Of a stretch of 64,000 bases of DNA, positions 11,413 to 21,856 are shown piece by piece. The DNA comes from Trichodelitschia bisporula (lineage: Eukaryota > Ascomycota > Dothideomycetes > Phaeotrichales > Phaeotrichaceae). Under the pieces are notes generated by a model. The model made no database searches. It saw nothing but the letters and a program-made list of their open reading frames with translations, and was not told the DNA's origin. The DNA lies in the NCBI GenBank assembly GCA_010356995.1, contig ML996705.1, forward strand, positions 372,001 through 436,000, in the 5' to 3' direction. A program made the position numbers and the translations under genes. Position 1 is the first letter of the stretch. Each line of letters begins with the position of its first letter.

Positions 11413-13050
11413 TCAAAAACCCTTATATCCATAATACCCCTCCCCCAACGCCTCATCCAACGCCGCCGCCAGACCCCACCCAAGATCAACCCTCTCCCCC
11501 AGCGGCGCCATCCCCGCCGGGCCCGCAAACCTCCCCCCCAACCCACCATACCCGGGCACCGCCCCCCCAACCCCCCTCCAATCCTCCCTAAGCCCCCTCA
11601 CATTCTCCGCATTCAACAGCCCAAAAAACCCCGCCCCCGCCTCAATAACCCCCGCATTCCCCCGTCGGCGCATAAACCCCCTCGCCCACTCCCTGAGCTC
11701 CGGATCAGGGGCCCAACGCCCATCCTCCGCCGGGGCCGGGGCGGTGTATATGGCTCTGAGCAGAGCGACCGGATCCTCCCTCGCAACCGCCGCCCCCCAA
11801 AGACGCTCCATCGCACAACGGGCCAGCTCGTCGAAGCCCATCTTCGCTGCGAGCGAAAAGACGCGTATATCCGTGAGGACGACGTGCGGCGCGCGCGGCG
11901 GGGCGGGAAGGATAAGCGGTGGGCCCCGACCGTCTTCGAACGCCAGGTCAAGACCATACGTCCCATCCTCCACGAACGCGAGCAGGGCCTCGATGACCGC
12001 CTCCGGCGTATCAGCGGGTGCTTCGAGTTGTCTATTCTCGCCCTGAAAATTGCGCGCCAGACCCGGCCATCGCGCCAGCGTGCCGCGCGCAATCGCGAAC
12101 GGCTTGCCCTGCCACAAAATCTCGACCCACGCGTCTTTATTCCCCTTCTCGCTCTCCGGAATTGAAATCGGTTTCCCATCCTCAAACGCATAGATCGGGC
12201 GATCCACGGCAGGGAGACAAGTCCCCGTGTACCACTCCCCCACCTTATCAGCAGCCAACGCCTCGACGGCAAGCGTACACGCGCTGCACCCCCTATCATC
12301 CTCCCCCCTCCGCCCCAGCGCATGTCGTTTATACGGATCGAAGGCGGGGAAGTCGGCGTACAGCGGGGGTACGGCGGCGATGGCCGCGTGGGAGAAATCG
12401 AGCGGTAGGGGCGCGCACTCTGTCATTCCGCTCAGCTCTTTGATGCGGTACAGGAGGATCCCGAAGTGCTCGTCGTGGCTGAGACGCGGGTCCGCGGCGC
12501 CGGGGGCGGGCGGCTCAGCCACAGCCAGGAAATACGCGTGGATCATTTGGTGCAGGAGCGTAGCGAGGATGAACTCGATCGCGGCGGTGCGGTCCATAGC
12601 CTTGTGCACGCCACACACAATCTGCTGATTCAAGCGAATCGCGATCCCCGGCCCCTTACGCCCGGCCACAAACGTGCGTCCAGCAACATCGCCGCTCAGC
12701 GCAGCCGACAACCCGATGCTCACATTCGCATCGCCGAGCTTCGAGCAGAAGAGCTTGCGGTCGAAGCAGGAGAACGATTCCTGCAGGAACTGGTTGATGG
12801 TGATTTGGCGCCAGCTGCGTGTGTGCTGCATGGCTGCCGCCAGGTCGTCCTTGTTGGCGTCCATGTGCTTGACGGCGTTGACGGTGGCCTCGTCAAGAGT
12901 CACTGGGTCTCTGACCCTGTAAGGCGAGGGCGCGCGGCGGCGCGGGCGGTGCAGGACCGGAGCATCGAAATGATGGTGAGGGAGGAGATGGGGCACGCCG
13001 CGGTAACGAGGGTGGGCGGGGGCCGGGAAAGGGGGAGCGTAGCGATACAT
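11413..13050 (-). CDS. SprT-like metalloprotease-fold protein with BTB-like C-terminal region
   Basis: Single exon, 545 residues starting at MYRYAPPF. The N-terminal third carries a SprT/zincin-like segment: LLHQMIHAYF followed ~30 residues on by SHDEHFG, matching the H-x3-H...H arrangement of SprT-type zinc sites. The position normally occupied by the catalytic Glu (HExxH) is Gln, so proteolytic activity is doubtful; this may be normal for the fungal subfamily. The C-terminal half looks like a BTB/POZ-type interaction domain (ILWQGKPFAIARGTLARWPG ... LTDIRVFSLAAKMGF ... ELARCAMERL). A pyrimidine run ending in CAG just before the start could be the acceptor of a leader intron. Role is inferred only: a protein-interaction or DNA-protein-crosslink-type factor. 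Confidence 0.72.
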   Translation of the reverse strand: MYRYAPPFPAPAHPRYRGVPHLLPHHHFDAPVLHRPRRRAPSPYRVRDPVTLDEATVNAVKHMDANKDDLAAAMQHTRSWRQITINQFLQESFSCFDRKLFCSKLGDANVSIGLSAALSGDVAGRTFVAGRKGPGIAIRLNQQIVCGVHKAMDRTAAIEFILATLLHQMIHAYFLAVAEPPAPGAADPRLSHDEHFGILLYRIKELSGMTECAPLPLDFSHAAIAAVPPLYADFPAFDPYKRHALGRRGEDDRGCSACTLAVEALAADKVGEWYTGTCLPAVDRPIYAFEDGKPISIPESEKGNKDAWVEILWQGKPFAIARGTLARWPGLARNFQGENRQLEAPADTPEAVIEALLAFVEDGTYGLDLAFEDGRGPPLILPAPPRAPHVVLTDIRVFSLAAKMGFDELARCAMERLWGAAVAREDPVALLRAIYTAPAPAEDGRWAPDPELREWARGFMRRRGNAGVIEAGAGFFGLLNAENVRGLREDWRGVGGAVPGYGGLGGRFAGPAGMAPLGERVDLGWGLAAALDEALGEGYYGYKGF

Positions 13051-14005
13051 GTCTCCAGCTGAAAAAAAGCACGAGCCCACGAACTGAACGGACGAAGGAA
13101 CGGGAGGAGAAAACGACCTGATGGGATTAAAGCAGAAAGCGGCCAGGGCGGCAAAGATATAAACAATCGCAAACGGTTAGACGCGCGACACAGCCGGCCG
13201 TCGGACGAGGTTGGTTTGCAGGCATGACGAATGGACGACGCCCTTCCCGATCAATCCAAATTCGAACACGTCAGAAGGGCGGCGTTGGACGTGTTTGTTT
13301 GGAACCCGCACATTTTGGGCGCCTTTTACGTCGTGCAAGGCGGGGATACTATCGCAGTCCTGGGTCTATGGGATGCCGGCGCCAGTGGCGGTTGTGAGTG
13401 CAGGAAACGGAAAATTTACGCTCCCCACCGTTTGGCTAATGACACAACTCCCGTCAGCTATCCGTCGGCCATGCTACATATTCACCGATGTGGAAAACTT
13501 ACCCCCTGAAGCATGGCTGCTTGCCGACACGACAGTAAGCCGTGTTCAGAAATTCCTCCACACACCATCTCCCAGCCGCATGTCAAAGGGGTTGAGGGTG
13601 TTTGGCTTGCCGTCTCCAAGACTTACAAGCCAAAGATGCCAAAGTCAACGATCAAGCAAAAACACGAGTTAAAGACAGAATCGAATTTCCAACTAAGCAG
13701 TTTTTACCTACAGCGCGCATCCAACAAATCCACAAGGGGGAGCGAGTTCATCATATCTACAGCAGTGAAAAGGGCCCAAAGCAAATGCGTGTGCGACTGA
13801 CCGACACCAATCCGCCCCCCAGCTCCAGGTAAAACGGGGGGTGGGGGGGGAGTAGGCTAATTAGGTGCAACGGGCATCTCGCCAAATCAGTTGTGCCATG
13901 TTCCGGGGGTTGTGGTATGCGTGTGCTCTCGCGCCCATGCATCCCCGCCGTTCGTGTGGCTGAGCGGGACCGTAACGCCGCCATATTTGTACATGTTTCC
14001 TTGGT
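13051..14005. other. Intergenic
   Basis: Contains the promoter of the SprT-like gene (minus-strand TTTATATC near 13160) and the 3' flank of the Mpv17-family gene. Plus-strand open frames at 13211-13672 and 13231-13509 overlap in different frames and have no motif; not called. Confidence 0.5.
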
Positions 14006-14912
14006 TTAGTAGTTTGGCCTCGGGAACTGATCGTCGGCGGGAGGGGGGCCGGGGCGGCCAGTGGTGGAGGGAGCACGACCGCTGCCACCTTCACCGTAGT
14101 GCTTCCGCCGCAATGCCGCAAGCCGCTTCTTCTTGGTGTGGGCGTTGATGTAGGTGCCAATGATGAAGGCGACAATGTTGAAGAAGGGCACCCACGTCTC
14201 CTGAGGCAGGAACTGCTGGGCAAACGCGAGGCAAATGGGCGACGTAATCCAGCTGACCTTCATGACGGGCCAGAAGCCGGCCCGAACCGTGGCCCTGACT
14301 TGGTGGAAGGTGTGCGCACCCGCGATGATGGCCATGGTGACGAGGTATACCGAGTTCTGGATCGGGGAGATCTGAAAGGAATGAGATTTAGAGCAACGAG
14401 AGAGAGGGGGAACGAAAAAAAGGGAGTTCGTACGATCAGGTTGCTCGTCAAGATCTGGGCGATCTTCGACTTCAAGCTCGTCTTACCCTCGAACAGCCAC
14501 TGCAGTGCGTTGATGAGCACATGGCCGAGCGGGGCGCTGATGAAAGAGCCGTACAGCGCCATCTTGGGGACGCGCGACGTAAAGTAGTGGCCATGCTTGC
14601 TCCTGTCATGCGCAATCCACGACGCGAGCAACTCCTGCAGACCCGAAAGTGTGCCGGACGTCAGCATCTTGGTGCGCAACGGATTCGACTGGAGCTGCTT
14701 GAGGTAGGCCTGCTTGTGCGCGCGCGCATGTTAGAGAGGGCGATGGCAAAGGTCCGAGAATGGGGATTTTGACGCACAGCCAGGTACCCATTGGGTCCGC
14801 TACCCTTCGTGATGGCCTCGCCAACCTTGTGGGCGAGGTCATGCTTGCCGCCCGACTTACCACCTGTCAAGGTGGTGGTGACGGTCTCCTCCTTGAACTT
14901 GACTTGCGACAT
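14006..14912 (-). CDS. Mpv17/PMP22 family integral membrane protein
   Basis: Small polytopic organelle membrane protein of the Mpv17/PMP22 family (peroxisomal PXMP2-like or mitochondrial inner-membrane Sym1-like members). Exons on the minus strand: 14912-14778, 14709-14434 and 14371-14006, total 258 residues; introns of 68 and 62 nt keep phase 0. Family blocks are clear: YLKQLQSNPLRTKMLTSG at the first membrane segment, then PKMALYGSFISAPLGH, ALQWLF, LTSNLIISPIQN, and the characteristic terminal segment WITSPICLAFAQQFLP...ETWVPFFNI. The N-terminal ~45 residues and a Pro/Gly-rich tail (GRPGPPPADDQ) are fungal extensions. Members are thought to form or regulate pores for small metabolites. PEX11C lies 3.6 kb away, which favours a peroxisomal reading but does not prove it. 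Confidence 0.88.
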
Positions 14913-15057
14913 GGCGCGAGTCGCAAAAGCGCGTCAAAGTCGTGATCTAAGCGGAAGTGGACGGATGCGCGTCGCGACAAAGTCGACGGAGGTTGATGAC
15001 GGAGTTTGGAGACGGGACGGAAGAGAGGAGCTGAGGGTGGTTGGTCGTGACGGAGAA

Positions 15058-15082
15058 GGGATGGGATGGGATGGGATGGGAT
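15058..15082. repeat. Pentanucleotide microsatellite (GGGAT)5
   Basis: Five uninterrupted GGGAT units, read directly. Located ~145 bases upstream of the Mpv17-family start on the opposite strand. Confidence 0.97.
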
Positions 15083-15364
15083 GGGGACGATGAGATGGCG
15101 GGTGGTGTTGGTGGTTAGCCGACGGAGGGGGCCGGTGTTGTTGCTGGCTTTGATCGCTCTTGCCGTTTGGGGGTGGGCGTTTATGGTAGGCGCGCTGGGA
15201 CCCGATCAAGCGTCATCCGAGGCGCAAAGAGAAGGGACGACCTTAGAGAGCGGGGGAAGGGCCGGGGGTGATGAGGAGTGGGGAAAGTGCGAGTGCAAAC
15301 AGAAGAAGGGACGAGAGAGAGAGAGGGCGAGATGGAGAGAGAGTGCACTGAAAGTGATGGAGCT

Positions 15365-15386
15365 GGGGGGGGGGAGGGGGGGGGGG
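15365..15386. repeat. Poly-G tract
   Basis: Two G-runs of ten and eleven broken by a single A. Such tracts can form quadruplex structures and are prone to length errors in assemblies. Confidence 0.95.
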
Positions 15387-16884
15387 ATTGAGTGGTTTGT
15401 TTTGCCTTTGCGAACCTCTCACGGTCAGCTCCCTTTCTCACCAGCTCTCCCTCTGCTGCCCTTCGAGGGAAATTGTGGAGGCTGGTCGAAGGCACAGCTG
15501 GCATTATTAGCCGGGATTAGTCGCATCAGCTTGGCGCCCCACCAATGCTACTTTCCGATAGGATGGTTCAACATGCGGACCCTTGCCCTGACATTGACCC
15601 GAGGAAGCTCTAGCAGCGGAAGAGTAAACAAACCAGAGGACGCGGTTGCTCGTGATACCGTATCTCAACTGTCGTATCGTCTTATTGATGATGGTGCTGC
15701 TGTTGTTATCGTCGCTGCTGTGTCCTCTCTCCCTCACCTTAGCCGCGCGTGTCCGGGATGTAGAGTAGTTCACTTACGACCCATATGTAAACACGGCGAG
15801 ATTCCCATGTCCGCTCTGCGCTCTCTGCAGGTCCAGTCCGGGGTTCGGAGAATGCCTACCGTGCAGTAAGTGGCCGGATCCGACCACCCACCTTGTGTGA
15901 ACTCGATACTGACCCTCGGCAGCTGCCACCAGCCTTATTCAACCCCGCATCCAGACCTGCCTTGAGGCTAGCTGTCGACCGTGATTTCTTGTTGCTTGGT
16001 ATCTGGCCATTCTGAATGGAAGAAGTTCACTGATGTCCTACTTGTTGGAAGGCGGTTGCGGGGAAGAGTCGAAAGCCTCGTCCGGAAATCTGTTCGTCTG
16101 CTTGTGAATGCTCAGCATGTCCGTCCTTCACATCGGAGGAGTGCAGTGAAGGGGACTGCATCCAAAGTTAGCACGGAGCATGAACAGGTTAGATGGAGGA
16201 GGGCCTTGACTTGTATCGCAGGATGTCTTCTCCGCGAAAGCATCATGACAGACGAGAGACTCCATGCGAGATTCCACACTTGGATGAGATACAACCTCAC
16301 CCCTCTGTTTGCCTCCAACTAACAAAGTAACATTCAGCGAAGAATAATTGAGTGTTGCTCCTCACCTTTCACAAATGCTAGAGAGATGAAAGACGTGCTT
16401 GAAGTCGTCGGACCCTCTTCCAGAAGAGGACAAGTGCGAACTGCCGAATATCCCTGCAGTTGCCTGAAGCAGCAACCACGGTTCACGATGCTCTAAGGCT
16501 CGGCATTGACGCAAGAGGGCGACGACATATGTTCCGAGCGAGGAAGCAGCAGCCCGAGGGAGGAACAAACTTGCCAGAGAAGGAACGGCCTGTCGGTCAC
16601 TTGGCCGCACCGTCTCTCCTTCCCATCTCCAGTCTCGGTGTGCATTTATGTGAACGTCACTGTCTACTACTCACCAGCAGCTATCGCCATCACCATCGCC
16701 GCCAACGAAAACAAACGGATCCTCCATCACCACCACCATTCTGTTTTCCATTCCCTCTTCTTCCATTTCGCGGACACATCTCCTCGCTCGCTACAGCACA
16801 CTTTAGATATCTATTCGGGTTAGTCGCCAACTTTGTCAAATACATTAACGCAAGTATCCTGTTCACCGCGATCTGTACTCGAAG

Positions 16885-18252
16885 ATGGTGGTCAAAGATT
16901 CCCTCTCAAGTGCACGCTCTGACAAACCTCCTCTCGTAGACTGCCTCTCCAAGCCGTCAAACTCTTTTGAAGAAGCCGATCTCTCCACCATGGCTCGCGT
17001 CAAACCCAATTGCACTCACATCAAGATGGACATATGCTTTACCGACGATCGCTGCGACCTCTGCGGCAGGAATTCGCCTTTCCGATGGCTCTACGAGTGT
17101 AAGCAGGACGAAGTGGTCACGGTCGCCCGCCGTCAGCAACTACGCACTCTGCGTGACACCTTCACGTCACCCCCCACATCCGTGATAGCCGAGCTACAAT
17201 CCCTGGGCTTTAGCGAATCGGTCATCGATCAAGCGAGGAACGGCCACTACACGCCAGCGGAGATTGAGAAGCTCAAAAACCAGAAGCTACACCTGCAAAA
17301 GACCATCGATAAGCAAATGCAGACAATGAGAGCCGGCCACAACCGGTCGTCGAGTTCGGCCACTTCGTCTCTTCAGCCCGAGGGTGTGCAGGTTGCCGAG
17401 ACGCAATCCACCCTTACTGTATACAGGGGCACACGCCCCAACATTACTGTATACAATGGCAACCCGCGTCGTACGTCGCTGAGCATGGTTCAGCGACACG
17501 CTAGCATACGTCGCAACTCAGAGGCGCTGACCAAGTGCAACAGGAAGTTCTGCCAGGTGGGTCCGATTCTGACGCAGCGAAGCGCTGTTAACAGTGATTA
17601 GTACTGCCGCTTCTACTACAAGGACCGGGCCTTCCAGTCCTTTGGCGCAGTCTTCGCCGGCGAGGTTCAGCCCCCGACCTTCGAACCCCCCATCTCGGAT
17701 GTAAATGTCGTCCGCAATCTTGGGTTGAAAAAGGAGACGTTCGTCGAGACGGTCACCAATATCTGCGCCCAATACGACTCGGCCGACTCTGAAAGCACCG
17801 ATGATGTATTTCAAGATTTTGACGAATCGCCGCAAGACTTCGTTGACCATGCAGACCCAATGTTGTCCCAGTTGGCGCTGTCCGATCAGTTGACCAATCT
17901 GGAGCTCGAGTACAGCCACAACTCGCGGTTCGCCAACCGTCGGGAATCGACCGAGGAGGACGACAGCGGAAACGATATCTCACCAGAAACGCTGCGTGCG
18001 AATCTCCAGCGTATGTTCCGCACCTTTGCCCCTAACGACGTAGGACCCGTCCGTGACTCTCCCGTGCTGGCCTCGGCTTCTCCCGAGCAGATCAGCCACG
18101 TGATGGTCACTGTTGCGGACAAGGGAAAGGAGACGCTGCAGCCGACGAACGCCGAGAGCACGCCGGCCAGCGAGATTGAAGTCGATGGGGGGTTGGCGCT
18201 GACGGAGGAGGCGGTGGAGATGCAGACGCCGGATCTGATTACTCAAGTCTGA
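16885..18252 (+). CDS. Conserved fungal protein with N-terminal Cys cluster (function unknown)
   Basis: Two exons, 16885-17556 and 17602-18252, separated by a 45-nt intron (GTGGGT...GATTAG), give 440 residues in frame. Visible features: a possible zinc-binding segment (CTHIKMDICF, then DRCDLCG and a further Cys in YECKQD), a helical stretch with LGFSESVIDQARNG, a basic Ser-rich middle, and CNRKFCQYCRFYYKDRAFQ, whose last Cys pair is built across the exon junction. The C-terminal part is acidic (ESTEEDDSGND). The overall pattern resembles an unnamed family I associate with Pezizomycotina, but I know no function. Another in-frame Met at 16990 (MARVKPNC), just before the Cys cluster, could be the real start. 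Confidence 0.75.
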
Positions 18253-18561
18253 TTTTTGATTTCGACTGATTTGCAGATAGGACTAGTCCTGAGTTTAGTT
18301 GTACGCTGGATTTTCGATCAGCTAGCGCATCAGACATTCGCGGATTTCCTACGGCGTACATTGGGACAATATGGACCGGCGTCTTTTGCGGGTATCACGG
18401 GGGCATTTAGCGGGTGCGGACGAAGGTGCTGGGCATTAAAGGGGTACTTTTTCGGCGCAAGCTGGCTATTTTACAGGTCTATGAGGTGGTGGGGAATCGA
18501 ATGCCATGCAAGCGCTCGAGTGACATGTATGCAAAAGACAAAAATCTGTCAAAGGTGACGT
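18253..18561. other. Short convergent intergenic gap
   Basis: About 300 bases between the ends of two convergent genes. AT-richer than its surroundings; nothing else recognisable. Confidence 0.6.
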
Positions 18562-19485
18562 CTAAGCGCTCTTGGCCCACAGATCGCGCAGCCCCACCCC
18601 GCTCGCCACCGTCCCCAGCAGGCCAACTTGTATGGGACTCAAAATGCCCGTCGCCCGACTCCAGTGTATCGTCATGGGCGCATAGCACACATCCGCCACG
18701 AGTGACCGCCACCACGCCGCTACCTCGGCGGAGCGCTTCTCGGCCTTGACTCCTCCTGCAGCATCTTCCTTCGCCCAGAGTGCGCGCACGCGTGCTAGCC
18801 GTACGAAATCGAGCGCAACGTGCGCGGCCCAGAAACGGGAGCTGTACATCCAGTCCTTGCCCACTTGCAGCGGTGTCCGGGAAACGACGCCGTGCTGCGC
18901 GAGATAGGCCCTGTTTTCGAGGAATTGGAAGCAGATGTTCGCGGTTACTTGCGCGGCGGCGATGAAGTGCAGGACTGTGTCTTGGGGTGGGGAGTAGACG
19001 ACGGATTTGGCCCAGGCGTAGATGCCGAGGAGACCCCAGAGGCGGGTGAAGATTCTGTGGTCGCTGATTAGCCGTGCCAGGGCGGCGGAGGAGGTTGTTA
19101 TGGTGGTGAGGGCGGCGGTGCCGGGGGGGGCAGGGATTGTTAAAGAGACGGATTCGCCGGGCAGGAGGGTCTTTTGGGCGGTGTTGAGGAGGTGGGTTAA
19201 GAGGTGGCGGAGGCGGCTGGTGAGGGTGTGTGAGGCGAGGGCGGAGAGCAGGGTTAGGGTGTAGGTTGCTACGCTGAGGAGTTTATCTGTTCCCGAAGGG
19301 GTGGCGAGGATGCGGGTTAGGCGGGAGATGGTGAGGTCTGCGTGGGCGAGGAGGGCGTGGTGCGTGGGTTTGCGGGGGAAGGAGGGGGGGGGGGAGGAGG
19401 GGGTCGGCGTGGGGAGCGGGGGTGGGGGGATAGTTGCCGCTGTGGGGGCGTCGGCGGGAGGGGGGAGGTCGGTTGAGGACGACAT
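18562..19485 (-). CDS. PEX11C: Peroxisomal biogenesis factor 11-like protein (PEX11C type)
   Basis: Peroxisomal membrane protein of the PEX11 family, which shapes and divides peroxisomes. One exon, 307 residues. After a Pro/Thr-rich N-terminus the PEX11 pattern appears: LTRILATPSGTDKLLSVATY at the start of the domain, an amphipathic helix region, SDHRIFTRLWGLLGIYAWA, then QFLENRAYLAQHGVV and SSRFWAAHVALDF, ending with a C-terminal hydrophobic segment (GLLGTVASGVGLRDLW). This matches the fungal PEX11C subgroup better than canonical PEX11 by its proline-rich head and the ENRAYLAQHGV block. The start is the only ATG at the head of the frame. Confidence 0.87.
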   Translation of the reverse strand: MSSSTDLPPPADAPTAATIPPPPLPTPTPSSPPPSFPRKPTHHALLAHADLTISRLTRILATPSGTDKLLSVATYTLTLLSALASHTLTSRLRHLLTHLLNTAQKTLLPGESVSLTIPAPPGTAALTTITTSSAALARLISDHRIFTRLWGLLGIYAWAKSVVYSPPQDTVLHFIAAAQVTANICFQFLENRAYLAQHGVVSRTPLQVGKDWMYSSRFWAAHVALDFVRLARVRALWAKEDAAGGVKAEKRSAEVAAWWRSLVADVCYAPMTIHWSRATGILSPIQVGLLGTVASGVGLRDLWAKSA

Positions 19486-20471
19486 TGTGGATTGAATTTG
19501 GTGGTGCGGACGAGGTGAGGTTGACGACGGCGACGATGGAGGTGGTGATGTGGTCCTTTTGGGTCGTTGTCTGTCTGTCTGGGGTAGGGTGGGATGCGGG
19601 ACAGGGGGGGGCTAGCGGGGGCGCGACGTGCCGAGCGGGCCCGAGGCTGTTGATATCCGCTGCTTTGGAGGGTTGCGGGGGGTGGATTTCAGGTACGGGC
19701 CGACTCCTGAGGTGAGAAATTGAGATTGGGCTGGGTGCTGGCGCGAGGTTGAATTTGGAGATGTACTGGCGATGGAGGGTTTGATATCGCTGCATTGGCG
19801 ATGCGGAGCTTTATCTTTCTTCCTTCCCGGGCAGTTGAGCTAGCGAGAGCAAAGCTGGCGACGTGGACGCTTAGCGGCGGTGCCTGGCTACCCTGCTCTG
19901 ATCTGATCCGAGGTTCGGCTCCGTCGCCGTGGTATGCGCCGCGACGACCTATAGGAGGGAACTCTGGGGACACGTTGGGCTGTGGTAAGAGGTTCATTGG
20001 GAGTAGTGTTTCGGGACATATGAAGCTTTCAAGAGGAATGTTTTGGGTGATGCTATTGCGAGTATCGGAGTGTGGTGGTGAGAGGGAGGGTATGCCGGGT
20101 AACTGGGGCACGGCAGGATGCATGAAGATTAGATGATCTGGTTCCTGGTTGCGGCGGTGATTGAGATAGGGATTGCGAACTGCGCTTGGTATTTTTATCG
20201 CAGTTTCGATGTTGAAGGAGGCGAAGCTGGCCCATACTCAATTATCTCGCATACTGTACCGAGCCGAACTCCACACCCGGCCTTGCCGAAGCATCATAAA
20301 AACTCTCCACCATGCCCCCAACATCACCACCAGCCGACCTTGGCACCCACCATCTCCAAAAAGATCTTTCGCAGATAAACTTCGGAAGCGGTAGTTCGCA
20401 ATCGGACCGGCACGCAAAAAAATATCACGGCTTCACTACCCGCAAAAAATCACATCGAACACAAATCGTGA
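19486..20471. other. Intergenic between PEX11C and tRNA-Gln
   Basis: Upstream region of PEX11C. No gene supported: the open frames at 19434-19715 and 19795-20136 lack motifs. A minus-strand T6 run at 20445-20450 lies just past the tRNA end and probably terminates Pol III. Confidence 0.55.
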
Positions 20472-20554
20472 AGGTCCTACCCGGACTCGAACCGGGGTCC
20501 CGGGAAAGCTTCCATATCAGAATCCCGTGTGCTAACCAACTACACTATAAGACC
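20472..20554 (-). tRNA. tRNA-Gln (CTG) with a short intron
   Basis: Folds as a complete cloverleaf on the minus strand: acceptor GGTCTTA/TAGGACC, D-arm with AGTTGGTTA, anticodon stem CGGGA/TCCCG with loop TTCTGA(T), T-arm CCCGG-TTCGAGT-CCGGG, and discriminator T as usual for eukaryotic Gln. Anticodon CTG. Extra bases between position 37 and the 3' half of the anticodon stem form an intron of ~10-11 nt at the standard eukaryotic position. T6 follows ~22 bases downstream. Confidence 0.9.
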
Positions 20555-20683
20555 GCTTGAATCGATGTCTCGCAACCCCGTATGCTGGTATATCTACATG
20601 CCCGCTCGCCTATCCGGCTCATCATTACCCGCCCGAACGCCAAAGATCCACCCTCCCTCATGCAATGAGCCATCTCACTTCCC

Positions 20684-21856
20684 CTACAGCAGAACTCCCA
20701 AAGCGCCCACAACTCCCCCAACAACCCCCCCCAGCACCCCCAAAACCCCCTCCCCCCTTATCCCCGGCCCAACAGCCATCCCACTCTGCAACCCAATCCC
20801 ACTCCCCACCGCCCCCCCAATCCCCCCCCCAGAAGGAGCCACATCCTGCGTAATAACCACCGTTCGCGTCCCAATCACCGCCTCCCCGCCCCCAGGCGCC
20901 ACACTAACCGTTTGCCCCCCCACCACAACCCCAGATCCGCCGGGACTCAACGTCTGCCCATTAACCACGAACGTCCCTCCCGGGCCCGCGGTTAGCGTCG
21001 TCGACGGCAGGACGATGACGCCTCCTCCTCCATCGCCTCCCACAGCTCCCCCTCCTCCACTCCCTCCGCTGCCGCTGCTCCCGCCGCCCTGTTGGCCAGC
21101 TGCAGGCGGCGCCCCCGTCGCCTTCACGATTACGGCGCGCGCTGAGACAGCCAGGACTTGCACGCTGGTATGCGTAACCGCGGGGGCGCCCGACGGCGCG
21201 CCAAGCAGCGTGCTCGAGCTCGTGAGCAGCGGACTCCGCGCCGGGCCGCCTATTTCGTGCACACAGGAGCTCGGATCCCCCCCAACCGCCGCCGAGACCG
21301 CAGGTAGCGCATCCAGAAACGCCGAAACGCTCGGCCGCGGGTCCGGCACATCGACCGGGAATATAAGCCGCGCCTGCGAAGGGGCAGGGAGCGGGATGGT
21401 AGTCAAACTGGCGTAGCAGAAAGCATTGCCGCCGGTGAAGGGTTTGTTGCTCCCGGCGAGCGGGGACGTAAACGCCACGTAGGTCGTCGGATACGTCAGC
21501 GTAACTCCCAACGTCGTCCACGTCACGGCCTCCGGGGTGGAGAGTGGTTTTTGGGCTGTGGCGGAGGAGGTGTAAACTGCGTAGGTGGAGAAAGAGGTTA
21601 CGGTTTCGCCGTTGGGGTAGATGTAGAGGTAGGGCACGATGGTGGCTTTTTGCGTCGTGGTTACTTCGCGCACCATGCCCGGGTAGCTGAGGGTAGTTTT
21701 GAAGATGTTGACTGTGCAGCCTGTGCAGCTGCCTGGCGGGGCCGGGAGGGTGGAGGTCGAGATGCTGGTTGTGTTGGCGTAGGACGAGGCGCCCGCGGCG
21801 AGCGGGGCGTGCGCTGCTAGGCTGAGTGCCAGAGCGAGTGTCGGTGTCTTCATCAT
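20684..21856 (-). CDS. Secreted Ser/Gly-rich cell wall protein, probably GPI-anchored
   Basis: Single exon, 390 residues. Signal peptide (MKTPTLALALSLAAHAPLAAG) followed by a Thr/Ser-rich N-terminal domain with a few Cys (SCTGCTVNIF, NAFCYASL, SSCVHEIGG), a Gly/Ser-only linker (SSGSGGSGGGG), and a stretch of beta-repeat-like units common in fungal wall proteins: GGTFVVNGQTLSPGG, GVVVGGQTVSVAPGG, GEAVIGTRTVVI. It ends in a small-residue and hydrophobic tail (GVVGGVVGALGVLL) that fits a GPI-attachment signal. No catalytic motif is visible, so a structural or adhesive wall role is inferred. The laccase gene is upstream on the same strand. Confidence 0.75.
   Translation of the reverse strand: MMKTPTLALALSLAAHAPLAAGASSYANTTSISTSTLPAPPGSCTGCTVNIFKTTLSYPGMVREVTTTQKATIVPYLYIYPNGETVTSFSTYAVYTSSATAQKPLSTPEAVTWTTLGVTLTYPTTYVAFTSPLAGSNKPFTGGNAFCYASLTTIPLPAPSQARLIFPVDVPDPRPSVSAFLDALPAVSAAVGGDPSSCVHEIGGPARSPLLTSSSTLLGAPSGAPAVTHTSVQVLAVSARAVIVKATGAPPAAGQQGGGSSGSGGSGGGGAVGGDGGGGVIVLPSTTLTAGPGGTFVVNGQTLSPGGSGVVVGGQTVSVAPGGGEAVIGTRTVVITQDVAPSGGGIGGAVGSGIGLQSGMAVGPGIRGEGVLGVLGGVVGGVVGALGVLL

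Larger units (their letters stand above)
14913..16884. other. Intergenic (2 kb) with simple repeats
   Basis: Includes the divergent promoters of the Mpv17-family gene and of the Cys-cluster gene. It holds a GGGAT tandem repeat and long G-runs (listed separately) and ends in a CA/CT-rich leader (16630-16870). The plus-strand open frame 15066-15869 starts inside the GGGAT repeat and shows no domain; not called. Confidence 0.6.

Noticed and set aside
15066-15869. 267-codon plus-strand open frame with a hydrophobic segment
   Set aside because: Begins inside the GGGAT microsatellite and runs through poly-G tracts; no family features.
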